Shown piece after piece: positions 1-6,666 of a stretch of DNA of 13,204 nt. Origin of the DNA: Conexibacteraceae bacterium. Its GTDB lineage: Bacteria > Actinomycetota > Thermoleophilia > Solirubrobacterales > Solirubrobacteraceae. A program made the translations under genes and the position numbers. The stretch covers positions 1-13,204 of the forward strand of contig WQWK01000030.1 in NCBI GenBank assembly GCA_009785395.1, given 5' to 3'. Below the pieces are notes generated by a model that was given only the letters and a program-made list of their open reading frames with translations, was not told the DNA's origin and made no database searches. Within the stretch, counting starts at the first letter, position 1, and every line of letters starts with the position of its first letter.

Positions 1-1434
<1,434 letters not shown>

Positions 1435-1690
1435 CCCGGACCCCTCCGTCCGCAATCTGGAAATTCACCGATACCTGCGCACCTTGCACGCTAGATTCGT
1501 CACCGCTCAGGGAGCGCATGTGATATAGGCCTTTTGACGATTCGAATGGTCCAACGTCTCAAGAAATCGCCTGCAAACCTGCCTGATCGCATGGCTCACG
1601 CTCGACAATGCTCAAGCTAAGGTTGAGGTCTAGCCGAAATTGCCCCGGAAAGGTTTGATCGGGTGCCCGCAAGATGTATAGTCGCCCGCC
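1435..1690. other. Intergenic region carB-mihF
   Basis: A 256-bp gap that is visibly richer in A+T than its surroundings from about 1500 onward. Just after the carB stop is a 5-bp stem (CGGAC 1437-1441 with GTCCG 1448-1452) without a T run, too weak to call a terminator. A TTGACG at 1534-1539 has no matching -10 box. Its right end carries the mihF promoter described separately. A short frame at 1546-1620 (24 codons) has low third-position GC and no ribosome site, so it is probably not a gene. Confidence 0.7.
1655..1682 (+). promoter_or_regulatory. Promoter of mihF (leaderless)
   Basis: A sigma-A-type promoter: TTGATC at 1655-1660, a 16-bp spacer, and TATAGT at 1677-1682. A start site about 7 bases downstream of the -10 falls at 1689-1691, on or within two bases of the mihF ATG at 1691. 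There is no Shine-Dalgarno sequence in AGTCGCCCGCC just before the ATG, which agrees with a leaderless transcript. Leaderless mRNAs are common in actinobacteria. Confidence 0.7.
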
Positions 1691-2035
1691 ATGCCGCCGG
1701 TCAGTGATTCCCCTACGAAAGCCATCGCCGCACCAGAGCGCTCGCTGATGCAGCGGATGGAGGCGTTACAGCGCGCCAATGACATTCGCAGCCGCCGGGC
1801 ACAGCTGAAACGCGACCTGAAAGCAGGCCGTCAGCCGATCCACGAGCTGCTCCTGGACCCGCCTGAATACCTTGAGACCGCAAAGGTCTTCGACCTGATG
1901 CTCGCCGTTCCGAAGTACGGCCGCGTCAAGGTCAACAAGATCCTGTCCACGTGCCGGATCTCGCCCTCGAAGACGATCGGCGGCCTGTCGCAGCGCCAGC
2001 GCGCTGAGCTCGTCGAGCTGATGCGCCGCCGCTGA
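1691..2035 (+). CDS. mihF: Integration host factor, actinobacterial type (mIHF)
   Basis: A 114-residue basic DNA-binding protein of the actinobacterial IHF family, unrelated in fold to the HU/IHF-alpha/beta proteins. It bends and compacts DNA in the nucleoid and is essential in mycobacteria. The variable N-terminus (1-20) is followed by a basic helix (about 21-47, rich in R and K, with RRAQLKRDLKAG), then the helix-two-turn-helix-like segment about 65-108 with VPKYGRVKVNKIL and the conserved GLSQRQRAEL end, as in the family (LPKVGKVKA...GLGDRQRKALL in mycobacteria). The ATG at 1691 is chosen because the promoter points straight at it; an internal ATG at 1748 would give a shorter protein that still keeps the core. 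It sits directly before gmk, the standard actinobacterial arrangement. Length fits the family (about 100-115). Confidence 0.93.
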   Translation: MPPVSDSPTKAIAAPERSLMQRMEALQRANDIRSRRAQLKRDLKAGRQPIHELLLDPPEYLETAKVFDLMLAVPKYGRVKVNKILSTCRISPSKTIGGLSQRQRAELVELMRRR

Positions 2036-2072
2036 GGCGGCGCCAGCGCACCGGGGCGCCCGTGGAGCCCGC

Positions 2073-2639
2073 GTGAGCGTGGCCAAGGTGTTCGTGATCA
2101 CCGGCCCCTCCGGGGTCGGCAAGGGGACCCTGATCGCGGCGCTCCTGGACCGCATCCCGCAGCTCGAGCTGTCCGTGTCCGCGACCACTCGTGGCCCGCG
2201 CCGCGGCGAGGGCGACGGCGTCGCCTACCACTTCCTCACCGCCGACGACTTCGACGCGCGCGTCGGCGCTGGCGACTTCGTCGAGTGGGCCGAATACTCG
2301 GGTAACCGCTACGGCACGCTGCGCTCCGAGCTCGACCGGCGCCTCGGTGAAGGCGTCCCGGTCGTGCTCGAGATCGAGGTCCAGGGGGCCCGTCAGGTCC
2401 GCGAGAAGATGCCCGAGGCGGTCCAGGTTTTCATCGCCCCGCCATCCCGCGAGACGCTTCGCACCCGGCTCGTTGGCCGCGGCACCGACTTTCCCGATGA
2501 GGTCGAGCGCCGGCTCGAGACGGCGGACGCCGAGCTGGCCGCGCAGCCGGAGTTCGGGCATGTGGTCGTCAACGACCGGCTCGAGGATGCGCTCGAGGAG
2601 CTGGTCGCGATCGTCGAGTCCGAGCTGGCCGGGGCCTAG
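2073..2639 (+). CDS. gmk: Guanylate kinase
   Basis: A 188-residue cytoplasmic kinase that phosphorylates GMP to GDP with ATP, needed for GTP, dGTP and (p)ppGpp supply. The P-loop GPSGVGKGT is at residues 11-19. The GMP-binding part follows: SATTRGPRRGEGDGVAYHF (conserved S-x-T-T-R-x-P-R), then FVEWAEYSGNRYGT with the guanine and phosphate contacts. VVLEIEVQGARQV is the Walker-B-like strand, and the R-rich lid RLVGRGTD follows. The GTG start at 2073 has GGAG at 2064-2067, five bases upstream, and places the P-loop at the usual distance. It lies 37 bp after mihF with no terminator, so it is probably co-transcribed. Length is normal for the family. Confidence 0.97.
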   Translation: MSVAKVFVITGPSGVGKGTLIAALLDRIPQLELSVSATTRGPRRGEGDGVAYHFLTADDFDARVGAGDFVEWAEYSGNRYGTLRSELDRRLGEGVPVVLEIEVQGARQVREKMPEAVQVFIAPPSRETLRTRLVGRGTDFPDEVERRLETADAELAAQPEFGHVVVNDRLEDALEELVAIVESELAGA

Positions 2640-2664
2640 CCGGGCCGCCATGACCGCTCTTACA

Positions 2665-2716
2665 TCGTTCTTTGCGGCTGGAGTTCGGTATTTCGTACTC
2701 CAGCCGCAAAGAACGA
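2665..2716. repeat. Perfect 20-bp inverted repeat with 12-base loop
   Basis: Left arm 2665-2684 (TCGTTCTTTGCGG followed by CTGGAGT) pairs without mismatch with the right arm 2697-2716; the loop is the 12 bases 2685-2696. It begins 25 bp after the gmk stop and ends 58 bp before rpoZ. Neither strand shows a T run after the stem, so it is not a canonical intrinsic terminator, although such a stable hairpin could stall polymerase or protect the 3' end of the gmk mRNA. A second inverted repeat with arms of the same length lies in coaBC (3642-3688). Confidence 0.9.
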
Positions 2717-2734
2717 AGCCGGCAGGTGTCGCGT

Positions 2735-2740
2735 TACTCT
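2735..2740 (+). promoter_or_regulatory. Possible -10 box upstream of rpoZ
   Basis: TACTCT fits the actinobacterial TAnnnT -10 pattern and would start a transcript near 2747, leaving a leader of about 28 bases that includes the rpoZ ribosome site. No convincing -35 box is present at 16-18 bp upstream, where the right arm of the palindrome ends. Weak call. Confidence 0.25.
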
Positions 2741-2760
2741 TGAGCGAACAAGACCAAACG

Positions 2761-2767
2761 AGAAGGA
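2761..2767 (+). promoter_or_regulatory. Shine-Dalgarno that fixes the rpoZ TTG start
   Basis: AGAAGGA lies seven bases before TTG 2775 and is the reason for choosing this non-ATG start; the protein then begins exactly where omega subunits do. Confidence 0.75.
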
Positions 2768-2774
2768 CAAGACC

Positions 2775-3002
2775 TTGATCTCTCCCCGCATCGACAAGCT
2801 GCTTGAACACGCCGACTCCGACTACGCGAGCGTGGTCGTGGCCGCGCGCCGTGCGCGCCAGATCAACTCCTACTACCACAACCTCGGTGAGGGCGCGTTC
2901 GACGAGTTCCCGCCCCCGATGGTCGAGACACGCTCGAAGAACTACCTGACGATCGCGCTGGAAGAGGTCGCTCAGGGCAAGCTCAAGTACCACTACCGGT
3001 AG
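2775..3002 (+). CDS. rpoZ: RNA polymerase omega subunit
   Basis: A 75-residue omega subunit, which binds the beta-prime subunit and assists assembly of RNA polymerase. The family signature is seen along the chain: RIDKLLEHADSDYASVVVAA at residues 5-24, then RRARQINSYY, and the C-terminal KNYLTIALEEVAQGKLKY. These match the usual R-i-d-x-L-L, A-x-R-A-R-Q-I and L-T-I-A-L-E-E-I-x-x-G-K motifs. The start is TTG with a good AGAAGGA ribosome site. Gene order gmk-rpoZ-coaBC is conserved widely in bacteria. The 135-bp gap before it holds the palindrome and a possible -10 box, so it may have its own promoter as well as readthrough from gmk. Confidence 0.96.
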   Translation: MISPRIDKLLEHADSDYASVVVAARRARQINSYYHNLGEGAFDEFPPPMVETRSKNYLTIALEEVAQGKLKYHYR

Positions 3003-3034
3003 GGCGCTTCCCGGTAGGCCGCCCACGCTGCGAC

Positions 3035-3040
3035 GGAGGT
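3035..3040 (+). promoter_or_regulatory. Shine-Dalgarno that fixes the coaBC TTG start
   Basis: GGAGGT lies six bases before TTG 3047. This near-perfect site supports TTG as the start, and the encoded protein then opens directly with the first strand of the flavoprotein fold (RLLIGVSGGIAAYK). Confidence 0.8.
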
Positions 3041-3046
3041 TGAGGT

Positions 3047-4354
3047 TTGAGACTCCTGATCGGCGTGAGCGGCGGCATCGCCGCCTACAAGGCGCTCGAG
3101 ACCTCACGGCTCGCGATCAAGGCGGGTCACGCCGTCCGGGTCATCCAGACGCCGACCAGCCAGCGCTTCGTCGGCCGGGCGTCGTTCGCCGGGATCACGG
3201 GCGCGCCGGTCCTGAGCTCCGAGTTCGAGACCGACCCGGCGCGCGGCGCGTACCCGGGTGAGCCGGTTCCCGAGCGCGCCCCGATCAGCCACCTGGCGCT
3301 CGTCGAGCGCGCTGACCTCTACCTGATTGCTCCCGCGAGCGCGAACACGATCGCCAAGCTGGCGTCCGGCGCGGCGGACAACCTGCTCACGGCCGCGGCC
3401 CTCGCCGCCCCCTGCCCGGTCCTGGTTGCGCCGGCGATGAACAACCGCATGTACCTGAACCCAGCGACGCAGGCCAATCTCCGGACCCTGCGGGAGCGCG
3501 GGATCACCGTCATCCCGCCCGGCGAGGGGGAGCTCGCCTCGCACGGCGAGCGGGGGGTGGGGAGGCTCCCTGAGCCCGCAGAGCTGCTCGCCGCGGTCGA
3601 AGCCCTTGCGAACGGTATGCGTTCTCAGGACGTCGGCGACAGAGCACCCTCAAGCCAACCCCGCGATTGGGTTGGCTTGAGGGTGCTCGTCACCGCCGGT
3701 GGGACGCGGGAGCCGATCGATTCGGTTCGCTACGTCGGCAACCGCTCATCGGGACGCATGGGCCTGGCGTTGGCGGAAGCCGCGATGAAGCGGGGGGCTG
3801 ATGTGACGCTGGTCGCCGCGAACGTGGCGCTGCCGACGCCGTCCGGCGCGCGCGTGATCGAGGTCGAGACCGCCGCCGAGCTCGCTGAGGCGTGCGGGCG
3901 TGAGTTCCCGGCCAGCGACGTGCTGCTGATGGCCGCGGCGGTGGCGGATTTCCGGCCGGCGGCGCCCGCCGCCCACAAGCTCAAGAAGACCGGTCCGGAG
4001 GCGCTCACCAGCATCGAGCTGGAGCCGACCGAGGATGTTCTGAGCGTGCTGGCCGGCCAACGGCAACCGGGCCAGGTCATGGTCGGTTTCGCCGCCGAGC
4101 ACGGAGACGGGGCCGCCGCCTACGGCCGCGAGAAGCTGGCGCGCAAGGGACTCGACGTGATCGTCGTCAACGACATCTCGCGCGCCGACATCGGCTTCGA
4201 CGCCGCCGAGAACGAGGTTCTAGTGATCAGCGCAGACGGGACCGAGCGCCACATCGAGCGCGTCGCCAAGGAGATTGTCGCCGCCGAGATCCTGGATGAG
4301 GTTCGGCGCCTGCGGGTGGCCTCGGAGAAGCCGTCCGGAGCACTACTACACTAA
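3047..4354 (+). CDS. coaBC: Bifunctional phosphopantothenoylcysteine decarboxylase / phosphopantothenate-cysteine ligase
   Basis: A 435-residue CoaBC (Dfp) protein. CoaB joins cysteine to 4'-phosphopantothenate using CTP; CoaC, an FMN protein, decarboxylates the product to 4'-phosphopantetheine for coenzyme A. CoaC spans about residues 1-185: GVSGGIAAYKALE (6-18), catalytic His82 in ISHLAL, the FMN/substrate motif APASANTIAKLA (95-106) and PAMNNRMY (129-136). CoaB spans about 209-420: VLVTAGGTREPID (213-225), NRSSG (232-236), AAAVADFRP (296-304), KLKK (311-314), GFAAE (347-351) and VVND (373-376). The stretch GELASHGERGVGRLPEP (161-177) aligns with the substrate-flap motif that carries an active-site Cys in E. 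coli Dfp; no Cys is present here. The linker (about 198-214) is encoded by a perfect inverted repeat with unusual codons. It starts 44 bp after rpoZ. Confidence 0.96.
   Translation: MRLLIGVSGGIAAYKALETSRLAIKAGHAVRVIQTPTSQRFVGRASFAGITGAPVLSSEFETDPARGAYPGEPVPERAPISHLALVERADLYLIAPASANTIAKLASGAADNLLTAAALAAPCPVLVAPAMNNRMYLNPATQANLRTLRERGITVIPPGEGELASHGERGVGRLPEPAELLAAVEALANGMRSQDVGDRAPSSQPRDWVGLRVLVTAGGTREPIDSVRYVGNRSSGRMGLALAEAAMKRGADVTLVAANVALPTPSGARVIEVETAAELAEACGREFPASDVLLMAAAVADFRPAAPAAHKLKKTGPEALTSIELEPTEDVLSVLAGQRQPGQVMVGFAAEHGDGAAAYGREKLARKGLDVIVVNDISRADIGFDAAENEVLVISADGTERHIERVAKEIVAAEILDEVRRLRVASEKPSGALLH
3642..3688. repeat. Perfect 20-bp inverted repeat inside coaBC
   Basis: Left arm 3642-3661 (GAGCACCCTCAAG, then CCAACCC) is the exact reverse complement of the right arm 3669-3688; the loop is the seven bases 3662-3668. 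It lies in frame between the CoaC and CoaB domains and encodes residues about 199-214. The right arm supplies the start of the first CoaB strand (G-L-R-V-L), while the left arm encodes a non-conserved linker. Several codons are rare for this GC-rich gene: AGA, TCA, CAA, GTT, TTG and AGG. No T run follows. Confidence 0.92.
4347..4352 (+). promoter_or_regulatory. Possible -10 box before the TPR gene
   Basis: TACACT fits TAnnnT and overlaps the end of coaBC. A start about seven bases later would be at 4359, four bases before the ATG 4363, giving a nearly leaderless mRNA; no clear Shine-Dalgarno sequence is seen there. No good -35 box is present. The same hexamer lies at almost the same distance before infB. 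Weak call. Confidence 0.22.
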
Positions 4355-4362
4355 GTGAAGCT

Positions 4363-4776
4363 ATGGACGACGTTTACGAGCTCTACAGCCGCGGGTCGGC
4401 CCTTCTGGCGGACGGTCATTTCCACGCGGCGGCCGTGCCGCTGCGGCGTGCCCGCCAGCTGTCGCCGCAGAGCACCTCGATCCGCGAGGCGCTCGGCCGG
4501 GCTCTGTTCCAGACGCAGCACTACAGCGAGGCTGTCGAGGAATTTCAGGCCGTGGTCGAGCGCGCGCCGACCAACGACTACGCCCTGTTCTGCCTGGGCC
4601 GCAGCCTGCAGAAGCTCGGTCGCCACGCCGAGGCCCAGCAGCCGCTGGCGCTCGCAGCCTGCATGTGCCCCGAGCGCCAGGACTATCGCGCCTATCGGGA
4701 CCGCGCGCGTGACGCCGTGGACCGTGCCCGCGACGCGGCCACGCAGGCCGCGTCCGGCGGCCAAGAGAGCAACTGA
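4363..4776 (+). CDS. Small tetratricopeptide-repeat protein
   Basis: A 137-residue protein built almost wholly of TPR helical pairs, a protein-protein interaction scaffold; its partner and role are unknown. Three units can be seen: about residues 3-36 (LYSRGSALLADGHFHAAAVPLRRARQ, shown across two helices), 37-70 (REALGRALFQTQHYSEAVEEF) and 71-104 (ALFCLGRSLQKLGRHAEAQQPL). Each has the G/A-x-x-L-x-x-x-G/Q-x-Y/H-x-E-A pattern. A basic, Ala/Arg-rich C-terminal helix and a polar tail follow. There is no signal peptide or membrane segment, so it should be cytoplasmic. It starts 8 bp after coaBC and precedes the rimP promoter, so it is probably the last gene of the gmk-coaBC transcript. I recognise no named orthologue. 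Two Cys (C100, C102) sit at the end of the third repeat. Confidence 0.85.
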   Translation: MDDVYELYSRGSALLADGHFHAAAVPLRRARQLSPQSTSIREALGRALFQTQHYSEAVEEFQAVVERAPTNDYALFCLGRSLQKLGRHAEAQQPLALAACMCPERQDYRAYRDRARDAVDRARDAATQAASGGQESN

Positions 4777-4807
4777 AACAACCGCTTCGGAGGCGGGGGA
4801 TGGCGGG

Positions 4808-4836
4808 CTGACGCGCGCGCATTGCGGTGCTATGGT
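4808..4836 (+). promoter_or_regulatory. Promoter of the rimP-nusA-infB operon
   Basis: CTGACG at 4808-4813, a 17-bp spacer, and TATGGT at 4831-4836, preceded by TGC (4828-4830), which makes an extended -10. Transcription should start near 4843, giving a leader of about 92 bases before the rimP TTG. The box fit and its place in the gap after the TPR gene make this the most likely main promoter of the downstream operon. Confidence 0.65.
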
Positions 4837-4857
4837 GATCGCACAGCTTCTGTAATG

Positions 4858-4872
4858 CCGGAGCGAAACCGG
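4858..4872 (+). other. Small hairpin in the rimP leader
   Basis: CCGG 4858-4861 pairs with CCGG 4869-4872 around the loop AGCGAAA. It lies in the predicted leader RNA, 12 bases before the terminator stem. It might be part of an alternative fold of the attenuator, but four pairs alone are weak evidence. Confidence 0.25.
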
Positions 4873-4884
4873 TGGCAGTACAAG

Positions 4885-4909
4885 AAGTGGGCGCTCGCCC
4901 GCTTTTTTT
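4885..4909 (+). terminator. Intrinsic terminator in the rimP leader (attenuator)
   Basis: AAGTGGGC (4885-4892) pairs with GCCCGCTT (4897-4904) around the loop GCTC, with one G-U pair, and the stem runs into seven T residues (4903-4909). It lies after the predicted operon promoter and 25 bases before the rimP start, so it would end transcription before the first gene unless bypassed. In B. subtilis the same operon has a leader terminator stimulated by NusA, giving NusA autoregulation; an equivalent role here is inference. It could instead terminate readthrough from the coaBC-TPR transcript, or do both. Confidence 0.82.
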
Positions 4910-4922
4910 ATGACCTTTACGC

Positions 4923-4929
4923 GGAAGGA
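4923..4929 (+). promoter_or_regulatory. Shine-Dalgarno that fixes the rimP TTG start
   Basis: GGAAGGA lies five bases before TTG 4935 and just downstream of the leader terminator; no other start in the frame has a site this good. Confidence 0.8.
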
Positions 4930-4934
4930 ACGAG

Positions 4935-5354
4935 TTGAAGGCACTTACAACTGATATCGAGGCTCGCATCGCGGGCGACTCGCCCGATATCGAAGTGCTG
5001 CTCGTCGAGGTCGTGCACGGCGACACGCTGCGCCTGTTCATCGACCACCCGGACGGGGTCACCTTCGCGCACTGCGAGCACGTCACAAACCTGCTGACGG
5101 AGTACCGGGAGCGGTATGCGATCGAGGTTTCGTCACCGGGCGAGGACCGGCCGCTGACAAAGCCCCAGCACTTCCGCCGCTTCCTCGGCCACCGTGCGCG
5201 GCTGCGTCTGCGTGAGGCGCGCGATGGCCACAAGAGCCTGACGGGGGAGCTGGTCGGTGCCTCCGAGCAGGAGGTCACGATCGCCGCCGGTGAGGGGGTC
5301 GTCTCGATCCCATACGCCCAGATCGCCCGCTCGAACCTTGTACCTGGAGACTGA
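4935..5354 (+). CDS. rimP: Ribosome maturation factor RimP
   Basis: A 139-residue factor that helps mature the small ribosomal subunit; it binds free 30S particles and S12. The N-terminal alpha/beta domain (about 1-72) has VEVVHGDTLRLFIDHPDGVT and CEHVTNLLTEY. Then comes the family hallmark YAIEVSSPGEDRPLTKPQHFRRFLG (about 60-84), where E-V-S-S-P-G-x-D-R-P-L and F-x-R-x-x-G are invariant-like. The C-terminal SH3-like barrel has LTGELVGASEQEVTI and ends with the expected hydrophobic I-x-x-S/A-x-L-V-P motif. The start is TTG with a strong ribosome site. It is the first gene behind the attenuator and ends 8 bp before nusA. Slightly shorter than E. coli RimP (about 150). Confidence 0.96.
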   Translation: MKALTTDIEARIAGDSPDIEVLLVEVVHGDTLRLFIDHPDGVTFAHCEHVTNLLTEYRERYAIEVSSPGEDRPLTKPQHFRRFLGHRARLRLREARDGHKSLTGELVGASEQEVTIAAGEGVVSIPYAQIARSNLVPGD

Positions 5355-5362
5355 GAGGACAG

Positions 5363-6628
5363 ATGTCGAAAGAGATCCTTGAGGCCGTCCGCGGTCTAGC
5401 TGCCGAGAAGAACATCTCCGCGGAGAAGCTGATGGAGGCGCTGGAAGACGCGCTCCTGTCCGCATACAAGAAGACGCCGGGTTCGGCGCCGTATGCCCGC
5501 GTGGAGATGGATCGTGAGACCGGCGACTTCACCGTGTGGGAGCTCAAGATCCCCGCCGAGCTCGAGGAGCAGTTGCTGATCGAGGCGACAACCGACCAGG
5601 AGCCGAGCGTCGACCCGGAGACCGGTGAGATGCGGGAGCCGGCGGCGCCCGAGATCGACCTCGAGAAGCTCAGGGAGTACGAGGACCAGATCGAAACCGA
5701 GGACGTGACCCCGGATGACTTCGGCCGGATCGCAGCGCAGACCGCCAAGCAGGTGATCCTGCAGCGCATCCGCGAAGCCGAGCGGGACATGATGTTCGAG
5801 GAGTACCGTGACCGCGTCGTCGAGCTGATCACCGGGATCGTCCAGCAGTCGGATTCGCGCTACACGCTGGTACAGCTGCGCGAACGGGTGGAGGCGCTGC
5901 TGCCCAAGTCCGAGCAGGTCGAGGGCGAGCGCTACGACCACTCACAGCGGATCAAGGCAGTGATCAAGGACGTGTCGAACTCGACCAAGGGGCCGTCGAT
6001 CATCGTGTCGCGGCGCGACCCGGAGCTGATCAAGTCGCTGTTCGAGCTCGAGGTTCCGGAGATCGCCGATGGCCTCGTGGAGATCACGGGTGTGGCGCGT
6101 GAGCCCGGCTACCGGTCGAAGATCGCGGTCGTCTCGCACGTCGACGGTGTCGATCCGGTCGGCGCCTGTGTGGGCCCCCGTGGCTCGCGTGTGCGCATGG
6201 TCGTCTCCGAGCTGCGGGGCGAGAAGATCGACATCATCCCCTACAACGACGAGCCCGCTCGGTTCGTGGCCAAGGCGCTGTCGCCCGCGCGCGTACGCGA
6301 GGTGCTCGTCGATGACGAGGCCAAGCAGGCAACGGTGATCGTGCCTGACGACCAGCTGTCGCTGGCGATCGGCCGCGAGGGTCAGAACGCGCGCCTGGCC
6401 GCACGGCTGACCGGCTGGCGGATCGACATCCGCTCGGAGACCGAGTTCGCCGCCGAGGAGGAGGAGACCGGGTACGAGGAGGAGGAGACGAGCGGGCGCT
6501 GCCACGCGATCCTCTCCAACGGCCGGCGTTGCCCCAACGCGGCGCTCCCGGGCTCGCGCTACTGCGGCATCGAGGCCCACCAGGCGCTCGAGGGAACCGG
6601 CTCCGACCAGGTTCCGCACGACTCCTGA
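5363..6628 (+). CDS. nusA: Transcription termination/antitermination factor NusA with C-terminal Cys/His tail
   Basis: A 421-residue NusA, which binds RNA polymerase and nascent RNA and controls pausing, termination and rRNA antitermination. The N-terminal polymerase-binding domain (about 1-150, KNISAEKLMEALEDALLSAYKK) includes an acidic Glu/Pro-rich stretch at about 63-112 that looks longer than usual. An S1 domain lies about 153-205. KH1 carries GACVGPRGSRV (267-277), and KH2 carries LSLAIGREGQNARLAARLTGW (332-352), both with the G-x-x-G loop. The mycobacterial protein ends near here (about 347 residues). This one continues with a Glu-rich linker (364-376) and a knuckle with C380, C390, C401 and H406 (pattern C-x9-C-x10-C-x4-H), likely metal-binding. 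GAGAGGA (5353-5359) precedes the ATG. rimP ends 8 bp upstream; ylxR is absent downstream. Confidence 0.96.
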   Translation: MSKEILEAVRGLAAEKNISAEKLMEALEDALLSAYKKTPGSAPYARVEMDRETGDFTVWELKIPAELEEQLLIEATTDQEPSVDPETGEMREPAAPEIDLEKLREYEDQIETEDVTPDDFGRIAAQTAKQVILQRIREAERDMMFEEYRDRVVELITGIVQQSDSRYTLVQLRERVEALLPKSEQVEGERYDHSQRIKAVIKDVSNSTKGPSIIVSRRDPELIKSLFELEVPEIADGLVEITGVAREPGYRSKIAVVSHVDGVDPVGACVGPRGSRVRMVVSELRGEKIDIIPYNDEPARFVAKALSPARVREVLVDDEAKQATVIVPDDQLSLAIGREGQNARLAARLTGWRIDIRSETEFAAEEEETGYEEEETSGRCHAILSNGRRCPNAALPGSRYCGIEAHQALEGTGSDQVPHDS

Positions 6629-6666
6629 GGCGCGCTCCCGGCCGCTTCCCGTAACAACCACGCCCC

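Noticed and set aside
1437..1452. Hairpin after carB as a terminator
   Set aside because: Only five pairs and no T run follow.
1546..1620. Short open frame (24 codons) in the carB-mihF gap
   Set aside because: Low third-position GC, no ribosome site, no recognisable sequence; the region looks like promoter DNA.
3002..3024. GGGCG...CGCCC stem after rpoZ as a terminator
   Set aside because: Five pairs with a 13-base loop and no T run; coaBC follows at once with its own ribosome site.
4832..4855. Seven-codon upstream frame in the rimP leader (ATG GTG ATC ... TAA)
   Set aside because: Its ATG overlaps the predicted -10 box, so it would not be in the RNA made from that promoter.
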